From Oreocharis arfaki (Eukaryota; Chordata; Aves; Passeriformes; Paramythiidae), in the NCBI GenBank assembly GCA_013398015.1, contig VZRR01013890.1, positions 17,976 to 81,975 on the forward strand: a stretch of 64,000 bases of DNA. The letters are read 5' to 3'. The translations under genes and the position numbers were made by a program. The notes under the pieces are model-generated. The model searched no databases. It was not told where the DNA came from and saw only the letters and a list, made by a program, of their open reading frames with translations. This document shows positions 1 to 12,481 of this stretch, in pieces. Position 1 is the stretch's first letter. Every line of letters starts with the position of its first letter.

Positions 1-457
1 ACTGCAGTTTAACCTTAGCAGGCAGCTAAGCAGCCACTTGCTTACACACCCCACCCTGGTGGGATCAGGAGGAGAGCTTGAAAAGATTAAAACCCGTGGG
101 TTGCAATAAGAACAGTTTACTAATTGAAATAATAATTGATATTGTAATTAAAATGGAGTTTTTTAAAAAGAGATGGGGAAATAAAACAGAAGGAGGGAAA
201 ATAAACAGTGATGTACAATATAACTGTTCATCACGGGCTGACCAACGCATCCTCAAGCAGTAATCAGCCCCTCCTGGCCAGCTCCTCATAGCTCATATAC
301 TGAACACAATATTCAATGATATGGAATATCCTAGTGCAGGCCAACTGTCCTGTCCATGCTCCCTCCTGGCTTCTTGTGCACTTCGTCACTGGGAGAGCTT
401 GAAAAACTGCAAAGTCCTTGACTTAGGGTAAGCACTACTGATCAACAATTAAAACAT

Positions 458-517
458 GAAGCAGTGGTCGGACTTGATGATATTAAAGGTCTTTTCCAAC
501 ACAGATGATTCTATGAT
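458..517 (+). mobile_element. CR1 LINE 3' tail nested in the LTR
   Basis: The run includes 'ggacttgatgat', 'aaaggtcttttccaac' and a terminal 'gattctatgat', which are the typical last bases of a CR1 element. It sits between two LTR segments that would be contiguous in an intact copy ('aaaacat' and 'cagtgtgttatcaa'). It is therefore a severely 5'-truncated CR1 that inserted after the LTR. The insertion is about 60 bp. CR1 commonly leaves such short dead copies. Confidence 0.75.
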
Positions 518-584
518 CAGTGTGTTATCAAAATAATTCCAATAAGATTCTATGATCAGTGTGTTATCAAAATAATTCCAATAA
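507..584. repeat. Perfect 39-bp tandem duplication (2 units)
   Basis: Positions 507-545 and 546-584 are identical 39-bp units. Each unit starts in the CR1 tail (gattctatgat) and ends in LTR sequence (ttccaataa). Because the unit spans the CR1/LTR junction, the duplication must be younger than the CR1 insertion. Confidence 0.95.
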
Positions 585-828
585 GAAATCTGAAGTACAG
601 CATTGTACCAGCTACTAGGAAAAGAAACTAACTCTATCACAGCTAAAACCAGGACAAAATTATAATTAATCCAATTTAGCATGGCATAAAATAAATCCAA
701 TAGAAAGAGTTATAGATAATTGCAGCATTATGCAAGGGTGCATTTATTGATTAATCAACAACTGGGTTAGAATAAGATACTGAGTATGAAAGAGCAACAA
801 GCAAAATGTGATGCAAATTGGATAGAGA

Positions 829-1363
829 TGTCACGGTTTAACCCCAGCCAGCAACCAAGTACCACTCAGCCACTTGCTGGCTTGCCCAGTCCCCCACCAG
901 TGGGGAAGCAAAAGCTGTGCAGACATGCAAAGAAAACCAAGGAATTAGTTCACTGCTTCCCATGGGAAGGCAGGTGTTCAGCCATCTCCAGGAGAGCTGG
1001 GCTCCATCATGTGCAGCCATGATTTGGGAAGACAAAGGCCATCACTCCAAATGTTCCCCCCTTCTTCTTTCTTCCCATAGCTTTATATACTGAGAATGAT
1101 GTCATATGGTGAGGGATACCCTTTTGGTCAGCTGTGGTTACCTGTCAAGGCTGTGTCTTCTCCCAGTTTCCTGTAGACCCCCAATTTCCTTACTACCATG
1201 GCAGTATAAAAAGCAAAAAAGGCCTTGGCTCTGTGTAAGCCTGCTCAGCAATACAAAATAGAATCTCTATATTATCAACTTTGTGTTCAGCACAAATCCA
1301 AACCACAGCCCCATAATAGCCACTGTGAAAAAAGCTAACTTTATCCCAGCCAAAACCAACTCA
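829..1363 (-). mobile_element. Second avian endogenous retrovirus solo LTR
   Basis: On the minus strand it starts TGAGTTGG at 1,363 and ends 'ggttaaaccgtgaca' at 829, giving the expected TG...CA ends. It shares with the first LTR the 'ggctgggataaagtta' type start, the 'ccatatgacatcat' segment and the 'ggttaaac' end, but differs in between, so it is a related but separate family member. A TATA-like box lies at 1,081-1,089. I saw no clear target-site duplication. It is separated from the first LTR by only 172 bp of non-retroviral DNA, so the two are not the ends of one provirus. Confidence 0.8.
1081..1089 (-). promoter_or_regulatory. TATA-like box of the second LTR
   Basis: On the minus strand this reads TATATAAAG, preceded by cag. 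It lies downstream of the 'ccatatgacatcat' segment, as expected for the U3 promoter of this LTR type. Activity is not known; the LTR is old and solo. Confidence 0.45.
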
Positions 1364-3815
1364 ACTCGAAAAAGGAAGAAAGTTATAAGTCTAGCAATGA
1401 ATAACAACCAATGGCCAGAGCAGGTCTGCATTAGACTGTGTGAGTACGGCAATGGAAACTGACCAGCTGCAGCAGTATGGAGACAAAATGATATTTTGAT
1501 ACTTCTGTTTACTACTCAGTTAGTAGATCAAGCTTAAAAGCTGAAGGACAAGATAGGACAAGGTCTCTGTCTTTGCTTTCTCAATCCCCCAGCAAGCCTC
1601 CTTACCTCTCCCTCCCAAATCAAAGCAGCATTTCTGCCACTGTTGTCTGCCACCTGTAAAAGTAAAGACTGCTGCTTTGCATGGGCACTTCTGCATTCAG
1701 CAGAGTAACAGGTGTTGCTCAAGTTTTCCTCTGTCCTAAAATATCTTATTATTCAGAACTGTTTTACGGAGAGAAGCCACCTCCATTTAAAGGTAAGAAG
1801 ATCAGCGCTGCCCTTTGAGCACCAAACAAAACAACTTTGATAGGAAATATCACAGTTTTCAACTCTATTTTTCACTCCATCATTTGCAACAGGAAGAATT
1901 ATTTTGTATTTTTTCTGTTACAAGGCTATCATATTGAAGACATACTGGCAATGGCCAGCTCTACCATTGTTGTCAGTGTGTTACCTTAGGCAAATTATAA
2001 TATTCCTGTCAAGTCCAGATGAGATTAATTTCTCACATGTTTTTGTCTTTGAAATTCTGCCGTTGTAAATGAGACTTCCTAGACATGCTGTGCTTACTAT
2101 ATCTGTTCCACTATACCGTGATTCCCATGCAAATTGCATTTGTGCGTTTATACAGTTCAGAAGATCTCAGCAGCCTTATGACGTAAGGAATTCAACCCCA
2201 GATCCAAATTGCTTAGTCTACTGGATGTTTGAAAGGATTAATATGCATAAGGAAAAATTTGCAGCACTCAAACCTTTCCCATCTTTATTGTTTGTAATAT
2301 AATCAGGCATCTGCACGCATGCAATGACATTTTATGCTCAGGCTCTGCAACACCTTCTGGAAGTTTTTACCCTCAGTGAAAAGGGCTGCCACCACTGATA
2401 GCATGCTTAGCCACTGCCACAAAAGAGAAGCTTTAATGTTTAGCAATTTTGCTAGTAAAGGAAAATGTTCCATGTATTCATCCTGCAACAATAGAATGAA
2501 TTTCATTTAATTAAAAATTAAATAAATGAAATTAACTGAATTCAATTCATAAAATTAATTTGATTAATTAATATAAAATATTTTAATTCAAGTTAAATTA
2601 GATCAATATGTTAGTGCTACACTGACTGAGTTCCAGAAAGGAAGCAACTATTTAGGTTTGAGAATATCTCGTGTTTGAGGTATAGATAAACCAGAACATT
2701 AACATAATTTTAAATGAACTTCTCTTTAGTAGTCCATTGGTGGGTTTAAAATGTATTACAAGATTCCTACGTATTAAAAAGATATGTGTTTCTTGCTACA
2801 ATTGTGAATGCCTACACTAAATCTCATTATACGAAAGCAGCAGCAGTCTTTCAGCATTCCAGTGAAGGTCTATTGTCCTGTCCCTTGTCGTGATGCTTCT
2901 CTTGAGGCCAATCATTTTAAAGACAGGGCACTTAGACCTATTGCAGTTCAGCACCAACCAGACACTAATGAAATGAGATTGTCATCATGATCACAGGTAA
3001 GTTCACAGTCTGCCCTTTGGCATTATTAATTCTCAGAAGAGTCTGAGGGGCAAATTTCTCAAAAGGGACCAAATAAAGGCTAGGAAGGTTCTGGAGCAGA
3101 CAGATCTGTGAGAAGAAACAAGAATTTTAAGATGTTGCTTCTCTTTCCAGCTCTGCACAGTAAGCCTGTTTTGACTGTCAAGTATTTAGAATAAGGGAAG
3201 AACTGTGAAGAATTAAAGTTTGAAAGCCATCATTATTTAAGAATGATACTTGGAAGGAGATTCCCAAGAAAACTCATATGATTAGCTCTTTGTAATCCCG
3301 TCTTTTTGTCCAGACACAATGTCATTTGTGGCCCATTTTGAATTTACTTTCAAATAAGCATACACACACCCAGTGCTTTTGGAAGATTTTCCACACTTCC
3401 TTTGTGTTTTTAACATCTATCACAGAAATTCATGGAGGACTATTATTATAGAAACCTTGCTACCAATGCCTCTCCTCACCCATTCTCCATTATTTCTACT
3501 GGTTTTGGCTAGATGACATAAAAGATCCTCAATTTTCCACAGGGCATATGTCTGCCTCTTTTTTTTCCTTGGACAATGAATATTTAGACTTTTTTTCACC
3601 CTCTAGAGATTGTAGACTACATGATGTTATTTTAGATTATAGACCTTCTGTATTCTATCATTTTCCCTGGTTTTTCATGGGTGTGATGCAGTATTGCATG
3701 AGCTTCTGCTGATTTACACACACATAAGTAAGTACACGGAAAAGTTCCAGAAAGATAGTCAGAAATTTTCAGTTCAAAAATTAAAAGGTTAAACTGGAAA
3801 AATGAAGTCTTCTGA
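1364..3815. other. AT-rich non-coding stretch
   Basis: I see no gene or recognisable transposon here. Frames are short and broken. A very A/T-rich patch at about 2,506-2,605 is made of repeated aatta/taaat words. There are scattered T-runs around 3,560-3,600. Confidence 0.6.
2506..2605. repeat. AT-rich low-complexity patch
   Basis: About 100 bp composed almost only of A and T, with recurring attaa, aataaa and ttaatt words. It is low complexity without a fixed period. Confidence 0.7.
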
Positions 3816-3921
3816 TATACATATATGTGTGTGAGTATGTATATATATGTGTGTGAGTGTGTATATATATGTGTGTATATATATATAAGTATCTCTCTCT
3901 ATATATATCTATATCTATCTC
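3816..3921. repeat. Compound TA/TG/TC microsatellite
   Basis: A mixed dinucleotide repeat: tatatg/tgtgtg blocks alternate with the imperfect unit 'tgtgtgagtgtgtatata', then pass into tctctc and atatct. Such alternating purine-pyrimidine tracts mutate quickly in length. Confidence 0.9.
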
Positions 3922-4229
3922 CTTCCTTTCAGGAAAATAAAAGAAAACTTGTGATTTCAATGAGGATCAATTGGGCAAGCTTTTGTCCATTTCTCTGCAC
4001 TTCATGTCATCCCATTTGCTTTTATTGTTTTCACTTTGTTTCAAAATTTTCAGGGTTTATGTTTTTTTAGCATTCAATTCCATCAGTTTCTTCGGCTGTC
4101 TCTTTGTTTACCTTTCTTCTCTGATTTTCATATTTTGATGTGAATAATTTTGGCAACTTTCACTCCTTTTCATTACACCTCATTTCATCTCAGTACTTTT
4201 CATTTTAGTCACTCTATTTCCAAATTTTC

Positions 4230-4250
4230 TTTTTTTTTTTTTTTTTTTTT
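4230..4250. repeat. Poly(T) run of 21
   Basis: An uninterrupted T run. No retroposed gene copy was recognised beside it, so I treat it as a simple repeat rather than the poly(A) tail of a retrocopy. Confidence 0.85.
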
Positions 4251-4559
4251 CAATTGCATTTTATTTGATCATATCTCCTTTCCAGAGTGTTTGTTACACT
4301 TGGTTGTCAGGATTCAAGACTTGATTCAGGAGAAGCTTTGAGTCCTCTTTATGAAGTTCATAGCACAGAATTGCTTTTGTGAAATGCTTAGAGATCTGAC
4401 GTGGACGTGGAATCTAATGCTGAGTCTTGTATGCAAAAAAATGGTCCTTCTCTGCCACTTGTTTGAAAAGGACTTGTTCTAGTTATGAAAGAATCTTTAT
4501 TCCCATCTTCTAAGAATTACTTTTTTGTTTGTGTCTTTTTTTATTCAGGCAATCTTCAC

Positions 4560-4682
4560 AATCACAGAATCACAGAGTAAGTAAGCTTTTAAGGGACCAT
4601 CTCTTCCAACTTCCCTGCTCCAAATGGTCATCCTAGAGCACATTGCACAGGATTGCTTCCAGATGATCAGAATGGGCTGTGA
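4560..4682 (-). mobile_element. CR1 LINE 3'-end fragment
   Basis: On the plus strand it opens with 'atcacagaatcacagag', the reverse complement of a CR1 tail. It continues through 'gggaccatctcttccaac' and 'catcctagagcacattgcac', all hallmarks of the CR1 3' region. About 120 bp are left, 5'-truncated. Confidence 0.8.
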
Positions 4683-6850
4683 AGACATAGGTAGATTAGC
4701 TTTACTACTTAATGAGTTTTTTTAAATCTTATTGAGCCACTAACTAGTTTGGTCTTCTGATTAGTTCCAGCTAAGCACGCTAACAATACAGAATCTGAAA
4801 GTACCATCTTTGAATTGAGAATTAGGTATGTGGGAATGTCTTTATTAATTTTGAAGTTCAAGACAGCATATTGAAGAAGTACATTTTAGACATTAAATAT
4901 GAAAACTGTACTTCTAGAGATTACCTAGACGATATAGACTAGGAAATCACACTGGTATAGAGTAAATAAAACACATAAAGAGATTTATTTCTAAAACCAA
5001 AATCTCTAATATTCATAAGTTGTGTCTGGTATATAAGAACTAAACCAAACCAAGAATGTCAAGTTTACAATCTATGTACATTGACTTTATGAAAAATTGT
5101 AGCAGCACTAAAACAGTTTTGAATGTTAAGAAGTCATTTGGCATGAACAGAGTGTGCAGAACAAGAAAATAATATTATAATGTATTTTAAGAATCTTGTG
5201 GTAAGGTGTTGTTTCATTCCACTAAAGAGAACAGAAGTCCTTTAAGAAATTTTGCAAATTTTTCTCTGTATTTACTGTTTCATACAAAATAGTTCAGAAG
5301 GCAATATTTCAGAAGTGCAGATGGAGGTGTGGTTGCCTTCTGAGAAGTAAAACATGCCCAAAGCAGCAGAATAGTGAACACCTGTTGCAGTTGGAGAAAA
5401 CGAGGATGTCTCCAGAGAATGCACTAGAACTTGGATCTGTGTCATGGTACAGGCACTTTATGTGCTGGAAGATTGGAAGATCTTAAAATTCCTGGTCAGA
5501 ACTCGGTGAAGAAATTCCCGTTCTGCACAGTTCCATTTTGAACTAAGGGAGAGAATGATAGTTAAGGGCTGCAGCAAAGCTGACATCCGAGGCTTGCGTG
5601 ACCAAGGTTGTCAATATTCCCTTTTCAAGGTGTATTTTGCATCTGAATCTTTTTCAAAAAATTGTGACTATTCTGGGGTTTTTTATGTGGGAGTAAATGA
5701 ATGTCACATTCTTGTGAACAGCAGTATGAAAAAAAGGAGGACAACTAATAAAAAGTAGATGTAATGCTGTATTCTCAGTGGATTTTATACCCATTTTAGA
5801 AATACATATATCTGGAGCTGTTAATTATGACTTTCTGGAAATGTTTGAGTTTTGACAGTTTGGATAGTTAAAATAATTTACAGTTTTTATTTTTTGTGAA
5901 ATATTTGCAGTACAAAGCATTTTGCCTTGTGAACATATATGCTTAGCACTTCCATGGTTTTGTGTGAGTAAAATATGATCTTTGAATGACTGTCTGATCC
6001 ACGAAGTTGTGGTATGTTTTAGCACAAAATAGAATCTGAGTTTTTGTCCAAGTTCCTACCCATCCAAACACAACTCAAAGCAATGTTTAAAAGCTTGAGA
6101 AATAATATTTTAGTTCACCACAAGCAAATTACTTACAATTTAATATACTGAATTAACAAGACAGAAAAAGAGTTCATGTTTGGAGAAAATGGGAATGATG
6201 ACGTACGTTCAGGGAGAAAATACTCAAGTTTGCCAAAGCTAATTTTAAAGAAAAGAAAATAATTGCATTCTTCTTACATATGCCTGGCTTATTATTGAAA
6301 AATGTATGTTTGTATTTTTCTGCTCATCATGCAAGTATTAACTTGGCAAAATTTGATCTCTGTTGGATGGGATATTTTCACTGTAGTAGAAAAATATGTC
6401 TTGGAGGGGAGGATGTCAGGTATGATTAAGAAAAAACAATGGGCTTATATTTTCTTAAGAAACTATATGCTTTCTCTCAGTTAATTTATTATAGTGGAGT
6501 TGGTTAATGCCAGAAGTTGTTTAGGTAAAGGTTTGTTTTCTATGTTCAGAACTGTATCTGTAGGGACATTTTTTGAAGATAATTTAACTCCTCTTTATAA
6601 ATGTATTCTGGAAGAATCAGAAATTCCTCATTATCAATATTTTTTAAAAGTAAATAAATACCCTGAATATGCCTTGTCACCTTAAGAAAGATTGTAGTTG
6701 TAATTTTGTAGTTTCCTTTGTCATGTGCTCAATTCTTTTGGGTTGTTTTTCCTTTCTGTGGATGTAGAGCCCATTACTAGAATCACATGCCGTGAATATT
6801 CAAGTTTTTTCTTAAATCACCTTGGAAATACCTATGATTGTTTTGTCTCA
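4683..6850. other. AT-rich non-coding stretch
   Basis: No gene, transposon or tandem repeat could be supported. Open frames of 60-67 codons occur but have no recognisable content. Confidence 0.6.
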
Positions 6851-6851
6851 G

Positions 6852-7012
6852 CTTTGTAAGACCCTGGCTTCTACAGTGCACCTCCCTCCTTTCGTCGCTG
6901 TCATCCAGCTCTCAACTTCCAGGCAGGCTGCACGTGGGGCCAGAGGCACAGCAGGGGTGTCCTGCAGTCCAGGCCAGACCCAGTCCTACGAGAAGACCCA
7001 CAGAACACCCAG
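6852..7012 (+). other. GC-richer block with exon-like borders, unidentified
   Basis: A block clearly richer in G and C than its surroundings. It follows 'ttgttttgtctcag' (acceptor-like, ending 6,851) and ends with 'acacccag' before GT at 7,013. A second possible acceptor, 'caacttccag' ending at 6,922, would give a 90-nt segment (6,923-7,012) open in all three frames. I do not recognise the peptide in any frame. The downstream donor gtgatc is weak. It could be a lncRNA or coding exon, a piece of an unrecognised repeat, or chance. Confidence 0.2.
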
Positions 7013-7019
7013 GTGATCT

Positions 7020-7840
7020 TCACAAAATAAACAATTTGACTGAAAGTATAGCAGAGGTATGAAAAAACCCCTCGATTTCTCAGGAGGGAAAATCACATTT
7101 TAATTATCTTGGTGCCTATTTGGGACTGAGGAGCAATCAAGCCTTGATAGCTAAGCCATCAATCTCACTAGTAATTCTTAATTTAAAAGTCCTTTAGAAA
7201 CACTTGTTGACTGTGATTTGCCTTAACAGAGTCCTTTATGAAGGTATAGAATGCCATACAAGCCAATTATGCTAGCTTTTAGTTAGTTTCAATATGGCAA
7301 ACGCTTTGTTGGTCTTCAGTTTTAAAAGGTGAAGTGGATGGAGAGTTGGTGAAAATTATAACAGGTGTACTGCAGCAAATCTTTCATTAAAAAACACAGC
7401 ATGAAGACAAAGAGGTTTCATGAGACTATTACAATTTCTTTATTAATAAATTGTGCTAAAATAAAAATAAAACTCCTCACTTGGACAGATGACAATGAAA
7501 TACCAAGCATGGCACAGACATCGGATATATGAGTCTGATATTGGCATAATAACAAAGGCTATCAGAATTTTTCTATAGAGCAGTAGTAAAGAAATAATAG
7601 ACCAAACCTAGGAAAAGGGGATAAAGAAATAATAGAATAAGCATATTGAAACTGTACTGAAAGTCATACGAGCAAATGTACTTCGAATTAACTTCATAAT
7701 GAGTGAATTTGAAATTCGTTTTGTTTTATTCCGACATTTATATCTTTATAATGTTTGAACAGAAACTTACAGGCTGTTAGGTCTGTGCTTCAGTTGGGGA
7801 AAGCATAAAGTATTGCAGAATTACTCAGTTATTATGAAAA
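7020..7840. other. AT-rich non-coding stretch
   Basis: Nothing recognisable. There is a loose internal repetition of 'aaagaaataatag' at about 7,589 and 7,623. Confidence 0.6.
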
Positions 7841-7841
7841 G

Positions 7842-8172
7842 TCACAGAATTAGGGAATGAGTCAGGTTGGAAGGGACAACAGTGGGGTCATCTTGTCCAG
7901 CCTCCCCACTCAAGCAGGGTCACCGTAGAGCACACGGCACAGGGTTGTGTCCAGGCAGTTCTTGAGGATCTCCAGTGAGGGAGACTGCACAGCCTCTCTG
8001 GACAATCTGTTCCAGGAGACAGTAAAGAAGTTCTTCCTCATATTCAGGTGGAACTTCCTGTGCATCAGTTTCTTCCCACTGCCTCTCGTCCAGTTGCTTG
8101 GCACCACTGAGAAGAGTCTGGAAACATCCTCTGACACCCTCCCTTCAGATACTCATAGACACTGATGAGGTC
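7842..8172 (-). mobile_element. CR1 LINE 3' region, 5'-truncated
   Basis: On the plus strand it begins 'tcacagaattaggg' and runs through 'ttggaagggaca', 'caagcagggtcacc', 'ttcttgaggatctccag', 'ctctctggacaatctgttcc', 'ttcttcctcatattcagg' and 'ctcatagacactgatgagg'. This is the expected order for the reverse complement of the CR1 3' region. It is the best preserved CR1 3' end in the first half of the window. The frames read across it on both strands are remnants, not genes. Confidence 0.92.
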
Positions 8173-8254
8173 AGGAAAAGAAGGTGGGAAGTTGTAGTCA
8201 TGCAAATGTGCTAAGCAAACTTGAAAAGAAACCCCGAGATCTCAGATCAAATTG

Positions 8255-8305
8255 GGGTTTCGCAGAGCTGGAAGGACATTTCTGGGATAAAATTGAGTCC
8301 AGCTG
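8255..8305 (-). mobile_element. Possible very decayed CR1 3'-end fragment
   Basis: The words 'cagagctggaaggacat', 'tctgggat' and 'gagtccagc' match in order the first bases of a CR1 3' end in reverse complement, but the stretch is short and diverged. It lies 80 bp from a clear CR1 in the same orientation. Confidence 0.3.
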
Positions 8306-10024
8306 ACAGATGTAATGCCTCAGAATATAATAAGCCATGTTATTCTAATAATTTTCCCAAGTTTCTTAGTGCTTCATCCTGCTGATTGTGTTGAAGCTTC
8401 ATTTGGACAATTTGTTTAAATAGAAATTAAAGTGTTAATAGTACCAAACTATTTCAAGGATTCTAGTGCGACATGACATCCAAGGAAAGAATGAATCTCT
8501 TTCTTTCCTCTGAGGTTTTCAATGGTCTTAATGAACTGATTAGCTTTAGTGAATGCATAGCCATAATTTTTTCCCCTCCAGAATAAACAATTTTAGATAT
8601 TTTTGTAATAATTACTCAGAAAACATCAGTAATCTTGCCAACTAAAACTGTGGGCATAATCTATGTTTACCCTTCATTTAACAAGTGTTATTTATTCACC
8701 CTTTATTCAATAGCATACTACTGCAATGGTTTTCAACTCTTATTTCAAGACATCAGTTAAGGCAAGCAGAAGTATCGGTTTTAAGTAACAGGAACAGTTC
8801 AGCTTTCCCACAAGTCCTTATTAGCAGAGTACTGTTGAAGCTGATCTTGTAATCTTGAACAGCTATATCTAAAAAATGTAAGATTTTGTTAACGGGAAAA
8901 CGTTCATCTGGGCCTTTGAGTGTACTCTCGCTGAATCCAAAAGTAAACTGGCTCAAAGCTCAGCTACCAGGAGACAAACTATGTTCCAGCACTCATTTTT
9001 TTTGTTTGATTTGATGAGACTTTACTTCAATCACCTATTTTCTGTTCAATGTGCCTGTATTGCTTTAGTCTGTTGTTAGTCTTGTCAAGAAATAGGCTAG
9101 GAATTAAAAGGTGCTTGCTGTACTTTTTAAAATCCAGTTGCATATGCTGAGTTTGATATTTTGCAGTAACAACATGTTCTTTAAGGTTTACATTCCCTCT
9201 GGGATAATGCTATTCATTTAAGGACAATTCAGATGGGAATGAAAGTGTGGTTATCTTTTCCTCTGCTGGTTAGTGAAACTGGTACTTAAGAAGAAAGAAA
9301 TTTTAAGCCTAATGATGATAAGTGCCATTGATCAGCTGATTGTCAACTTGGCAAAGCAGAGCACTAAATTGTCACTCTGTGGGATACATTGGCAGTAACT
9401 TAATTGTCTGAAAGTATAAACCTAAATAATTCCTTTTGTGATTCCTCTGTTATTAGTAACGAGACACAGATGCTTAAAGAAAGGGAAGTGATTAATCTGA
9501 AAAGCTTCTCTCTCCACTGGAGGTTAAAAGAGGTTTTCATCTCAGCTATGTGATTTTCAGATGTCTGAAATGGGGAAAATGAATGCAGCTTACTGCTTCT
9601 TTAAGAATCTGGTACTGAGCAAGGAAGATAACATGACGTATCAAGTTCTCTGTACATCCCTTTTCTTTATAAAATGGTGACCCATAAACACAAATATTTT
9701 CAGATCTATTTTATGGTTTAATGTCTGATTTCTGCTTTCAAGTGTCACTTTTATATATACATCCTTTATATGTGTATTTAATATATAATATATAAAACGC
9801 TCTGACGTATAACATCCCTCAGAAGTGAATTTTATTGTGGGATCTGGAAAGGCTGTGGGTTGCACCCTTCCTGTATTCACACATGTTAATCCTTCCCTTC
9901 TGATTTTGCAATGAATCACAGAGTGATAGTTTTCTCATGGAAGAAGACAATTTTACGGTGGCTGTGTGTGTTGCAATACCACTTGAAAAACGTAGTATCA
10001 GGCTGCTAGTTGGTAGTGCTGCAG
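8306..10024. other. AT-rich non-coding stretch
   Basis: No gene or transposon recognised. A TA-rich patch lies near 9,752-9,796. Confidence 0.6.
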
Positions 10025-10041
10025 TATATATATATATATAA
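10025..10041. repeat. Short (TA)n microsatellite
   Basis: Eight TA units in a row. A likely length polymorphism. Confidence 0.9.
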
Positions 10042-12480
10042 AAATACATTTTTATCAAATATACAGTCTGAACGGAAACTGCAATGTAGGAGTAATTTTC
10101 AACCAAGCATGTGTCTTCCTGAGTCAAGAGGGAACATCTAACCAGAGCAGAACCAGAGTATCACAGAACTTAAGCAATGTCCAGCTGCAGACCAAGGTGA
10201 AGCAAAACTGGAATTGATCTAAGCAATAGCTCATTTTAATTTTGTTTCTCTCTCCTAATCTGAAATTAAAGGTGTTCATTTTGAGCAGAATGCTGCATAA
10301 GGTGGAAGTCCAACAGATCTGTTCCTTCTCAGTTTAATTGGTTGCATAAGAACCTATTTAAATTCTCCAAAACAGCTAGAGCTATTGAAAAAAAATACTC
10401 CTAAAGAATATTTCCCATGGCACCTAATAAATGAGACCTACAGGACTATCAGTTTATTACTAAGCACTTGTTTTTCACCAAGTCAAATCAAGTAAATTCT
10501 GAAGATCTCTATGGAAAGTGCAATAAGTCGTAATCAATGAGAAGAACTATCACTGCACTATTTTATGTCATGATTGCTCTTATAAAAATTTTAAACAAGG
10601 AATTTATTTATTTTATAGTTTCAGTGAAAATAGAGAAAAACAAGAGAATACTTGCAGATGATATTTTAGCTTTCATATACTTGTACCTCTCCCCTATTTC
10701 TGCAACATAAACCATGTCCAGACTTGCAGTCTTGTTCCAAATACTAAAGAAACATATTAACATTTATTTCAAGAAAAGAAAAGCCTTATATTTGTTAAAG
10801 TACCTGAGAAAGGAAAGCTATATTTATTTACATTTTTATGTGTTCTGCAGAAATCTGTCAAGATTACCACCTGAACCACTGTAATCCTGAGAATATCTTG
10901 CAATTATTTACTTTTCTTTTCTTGCTATGTGTTAAAAGGTTCTCAAGAATGCAGTTAGAATATTGTTATATTTATAGCTGATTTTTACATTTATATTAAT
11001 TGGAAATTCATTTTCTCATATATTTTATCAATATGAATACCAGTCATAAAATTATCAGCTGGTCAGATAATTTCATTGGAGAAAGATTGTGTTTCAAGGC
11101 TTTGGAGTAAGAATAGAGTATTTAACAAAAACTTAAGTTGTGTAAATATTTTAAAAATAAACCCCAGGGTTTAAAGTTAAATTTCATTCTTCGTTGATCA
11201 AACATAAGAAAGACTTGTGTATCCAAAAAAAAAAAGCCAGATAATTAATTCCACCTGTGAAAACTGAGGAAAAAGTTGTATAATTTCTGTGTTGAAAGAA
11301 CTTGAAGTTCTTTCTTTTTTTATTTCTTTTCACACTAAGATTTTTTCCAACAAGAAAGCAGCGATGTAGCTGAATTTGCTGCGACTACGAGTGAAAGTAT
11401 AAGCAGGTTCAGAATGCTGGTTGGGTATTATGCTCTGTCCAATAGCCTGCATTCAATTTCTAAGATGCAGCTTTTCATGGGCTTCTTTTTAACTTCAGGT
11501 GTTTTATATTAGAAATGTTCCTTTTCACTGACTTTTAATGTGTTTAAAGTGTCTTGGAAACCTTATTGCAGTCAAAAATCCTGTAGATGAAAAGTAGACA
11601 AAAAGTAACTGAAAATTAGTCGGAGCCATGGAGGTCTTCTATGGAATTTCCAGTTTCGGTTCCAGCTGCGAAAAAACCTGAACTTTCAATCCATGTTCTG
11701 TATAATTCCTTTACCAATTGTGGAAGGTGAATAGGAAAAAAAACCCAGCAAGTCATAGTTTTATTAAGAGGGAATAATCTAGAATTTTTCTAGAGCACAT
11801 GTAAGATTGAAGAAAATCTCAGTTGTCTTTTGATGGTAAACAATACAACATATTTGTTGTCACTTGCAGAATACTTTCTATCTGGAAGGAATGAGATGTG
11901 CCACTCTCCCTGTTCCAGACCAGACAGAGAAGAGCTAAGGAGCACCACCACTTCCCACACCATCCTTTTGAAGCAAAGGAAGTCCATATTCACAGCTTAC
12001 ACAGAAATGATGGCATGTTTTGAGACCCCAAACATCTTTGTATGTTGCAGATCCAGGACAAAAAGATGGTCTAGATAACTAACATTTCTTTATTTCAGTG
12101 ATGCAAAGACACAAAAGGAGTCAGGATTTTTGCTGAGCACTTTAATTTCCCTTTAGTTGTGAGTATCTGAAGTATTACTAAGTTTTGAAATGTTTGCATC
12201 GTTGTGATGAGTATGCTGTGTTCTGGTCTTCCTTCAAATACAGGATTTCAGTCAATTTTCGAGTCCACTTTCACAAAAGGGTCCACACCCAATATTCTCC
12301 CCTATATAACCCTTCTTCGCAACAACAGGATCTTTGCATTTGGTGTTTGAGACCACTGTGTTTTCAAATACATAAAAACTCTACTGCAGCAATTAATAAC
12401 ACACTATTTTTTTCATCTTTCTTGCAAATGAAATAAAATTATATCATATTCTTTAATTATACTCTTCAATACCCCTAAAG
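10042..12480. other. AT-rich non-coding stretch
   Basis: Nothing that I can identify as a gene or mobile element. An A run of about 11 lies near 11,226. Confidence 0.6.
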
Positions 12481-12481
12481 C

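Larger units (their letters stand above)
1..656 (-). mobile_element. Avian endogenous retrovirus LTR (solo, interrupted), cut by the window edge
   Basis: Read on the minus strand, this begins TGTCCTGG at 656 and follows the landmarks of a common avian LTR: a start resembling 'ggctgggatagagttaa', a block about the tagtagctgg motif, the segment around 'gtcaaggac', and a terminal part near position 1 resembling 'ggttaaac'. The last few bases of the LTR probably lie just outside the window. No gag, pol or env sequence follows, so it looks like a solo LTR left after recombination between two LTRs. It is interrupted by a CR1 tail at 458-517 and a 39-bp tandem duplication. The TATA region near 290 is degenerate (tcatatactg on the plus strand). 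The family was recognised from memory of avian LTRs; no subfamily name can be given without a repeat library. Confidence 0.8.

Noticed and set aside
1205..1213. TATAAAAAG on the plus strand as a promoter
   Set aside because: It lies within an LTR whose own orientation is minus; the minus-strand TATA-like box at 1,081-1,089 fits better.
1..1363. The first two LTRs as a proviral pair
   Set aside because: Only 172 bp lie between them, without a retroviral interior, and the LTRs are clearly different family members.
4230..4250. Poly(T) run as the tail of a processed pseudogene on the minus strand
   Set aside because: No gene-like sequence is present on the side where the body of a retrocopy would lie.
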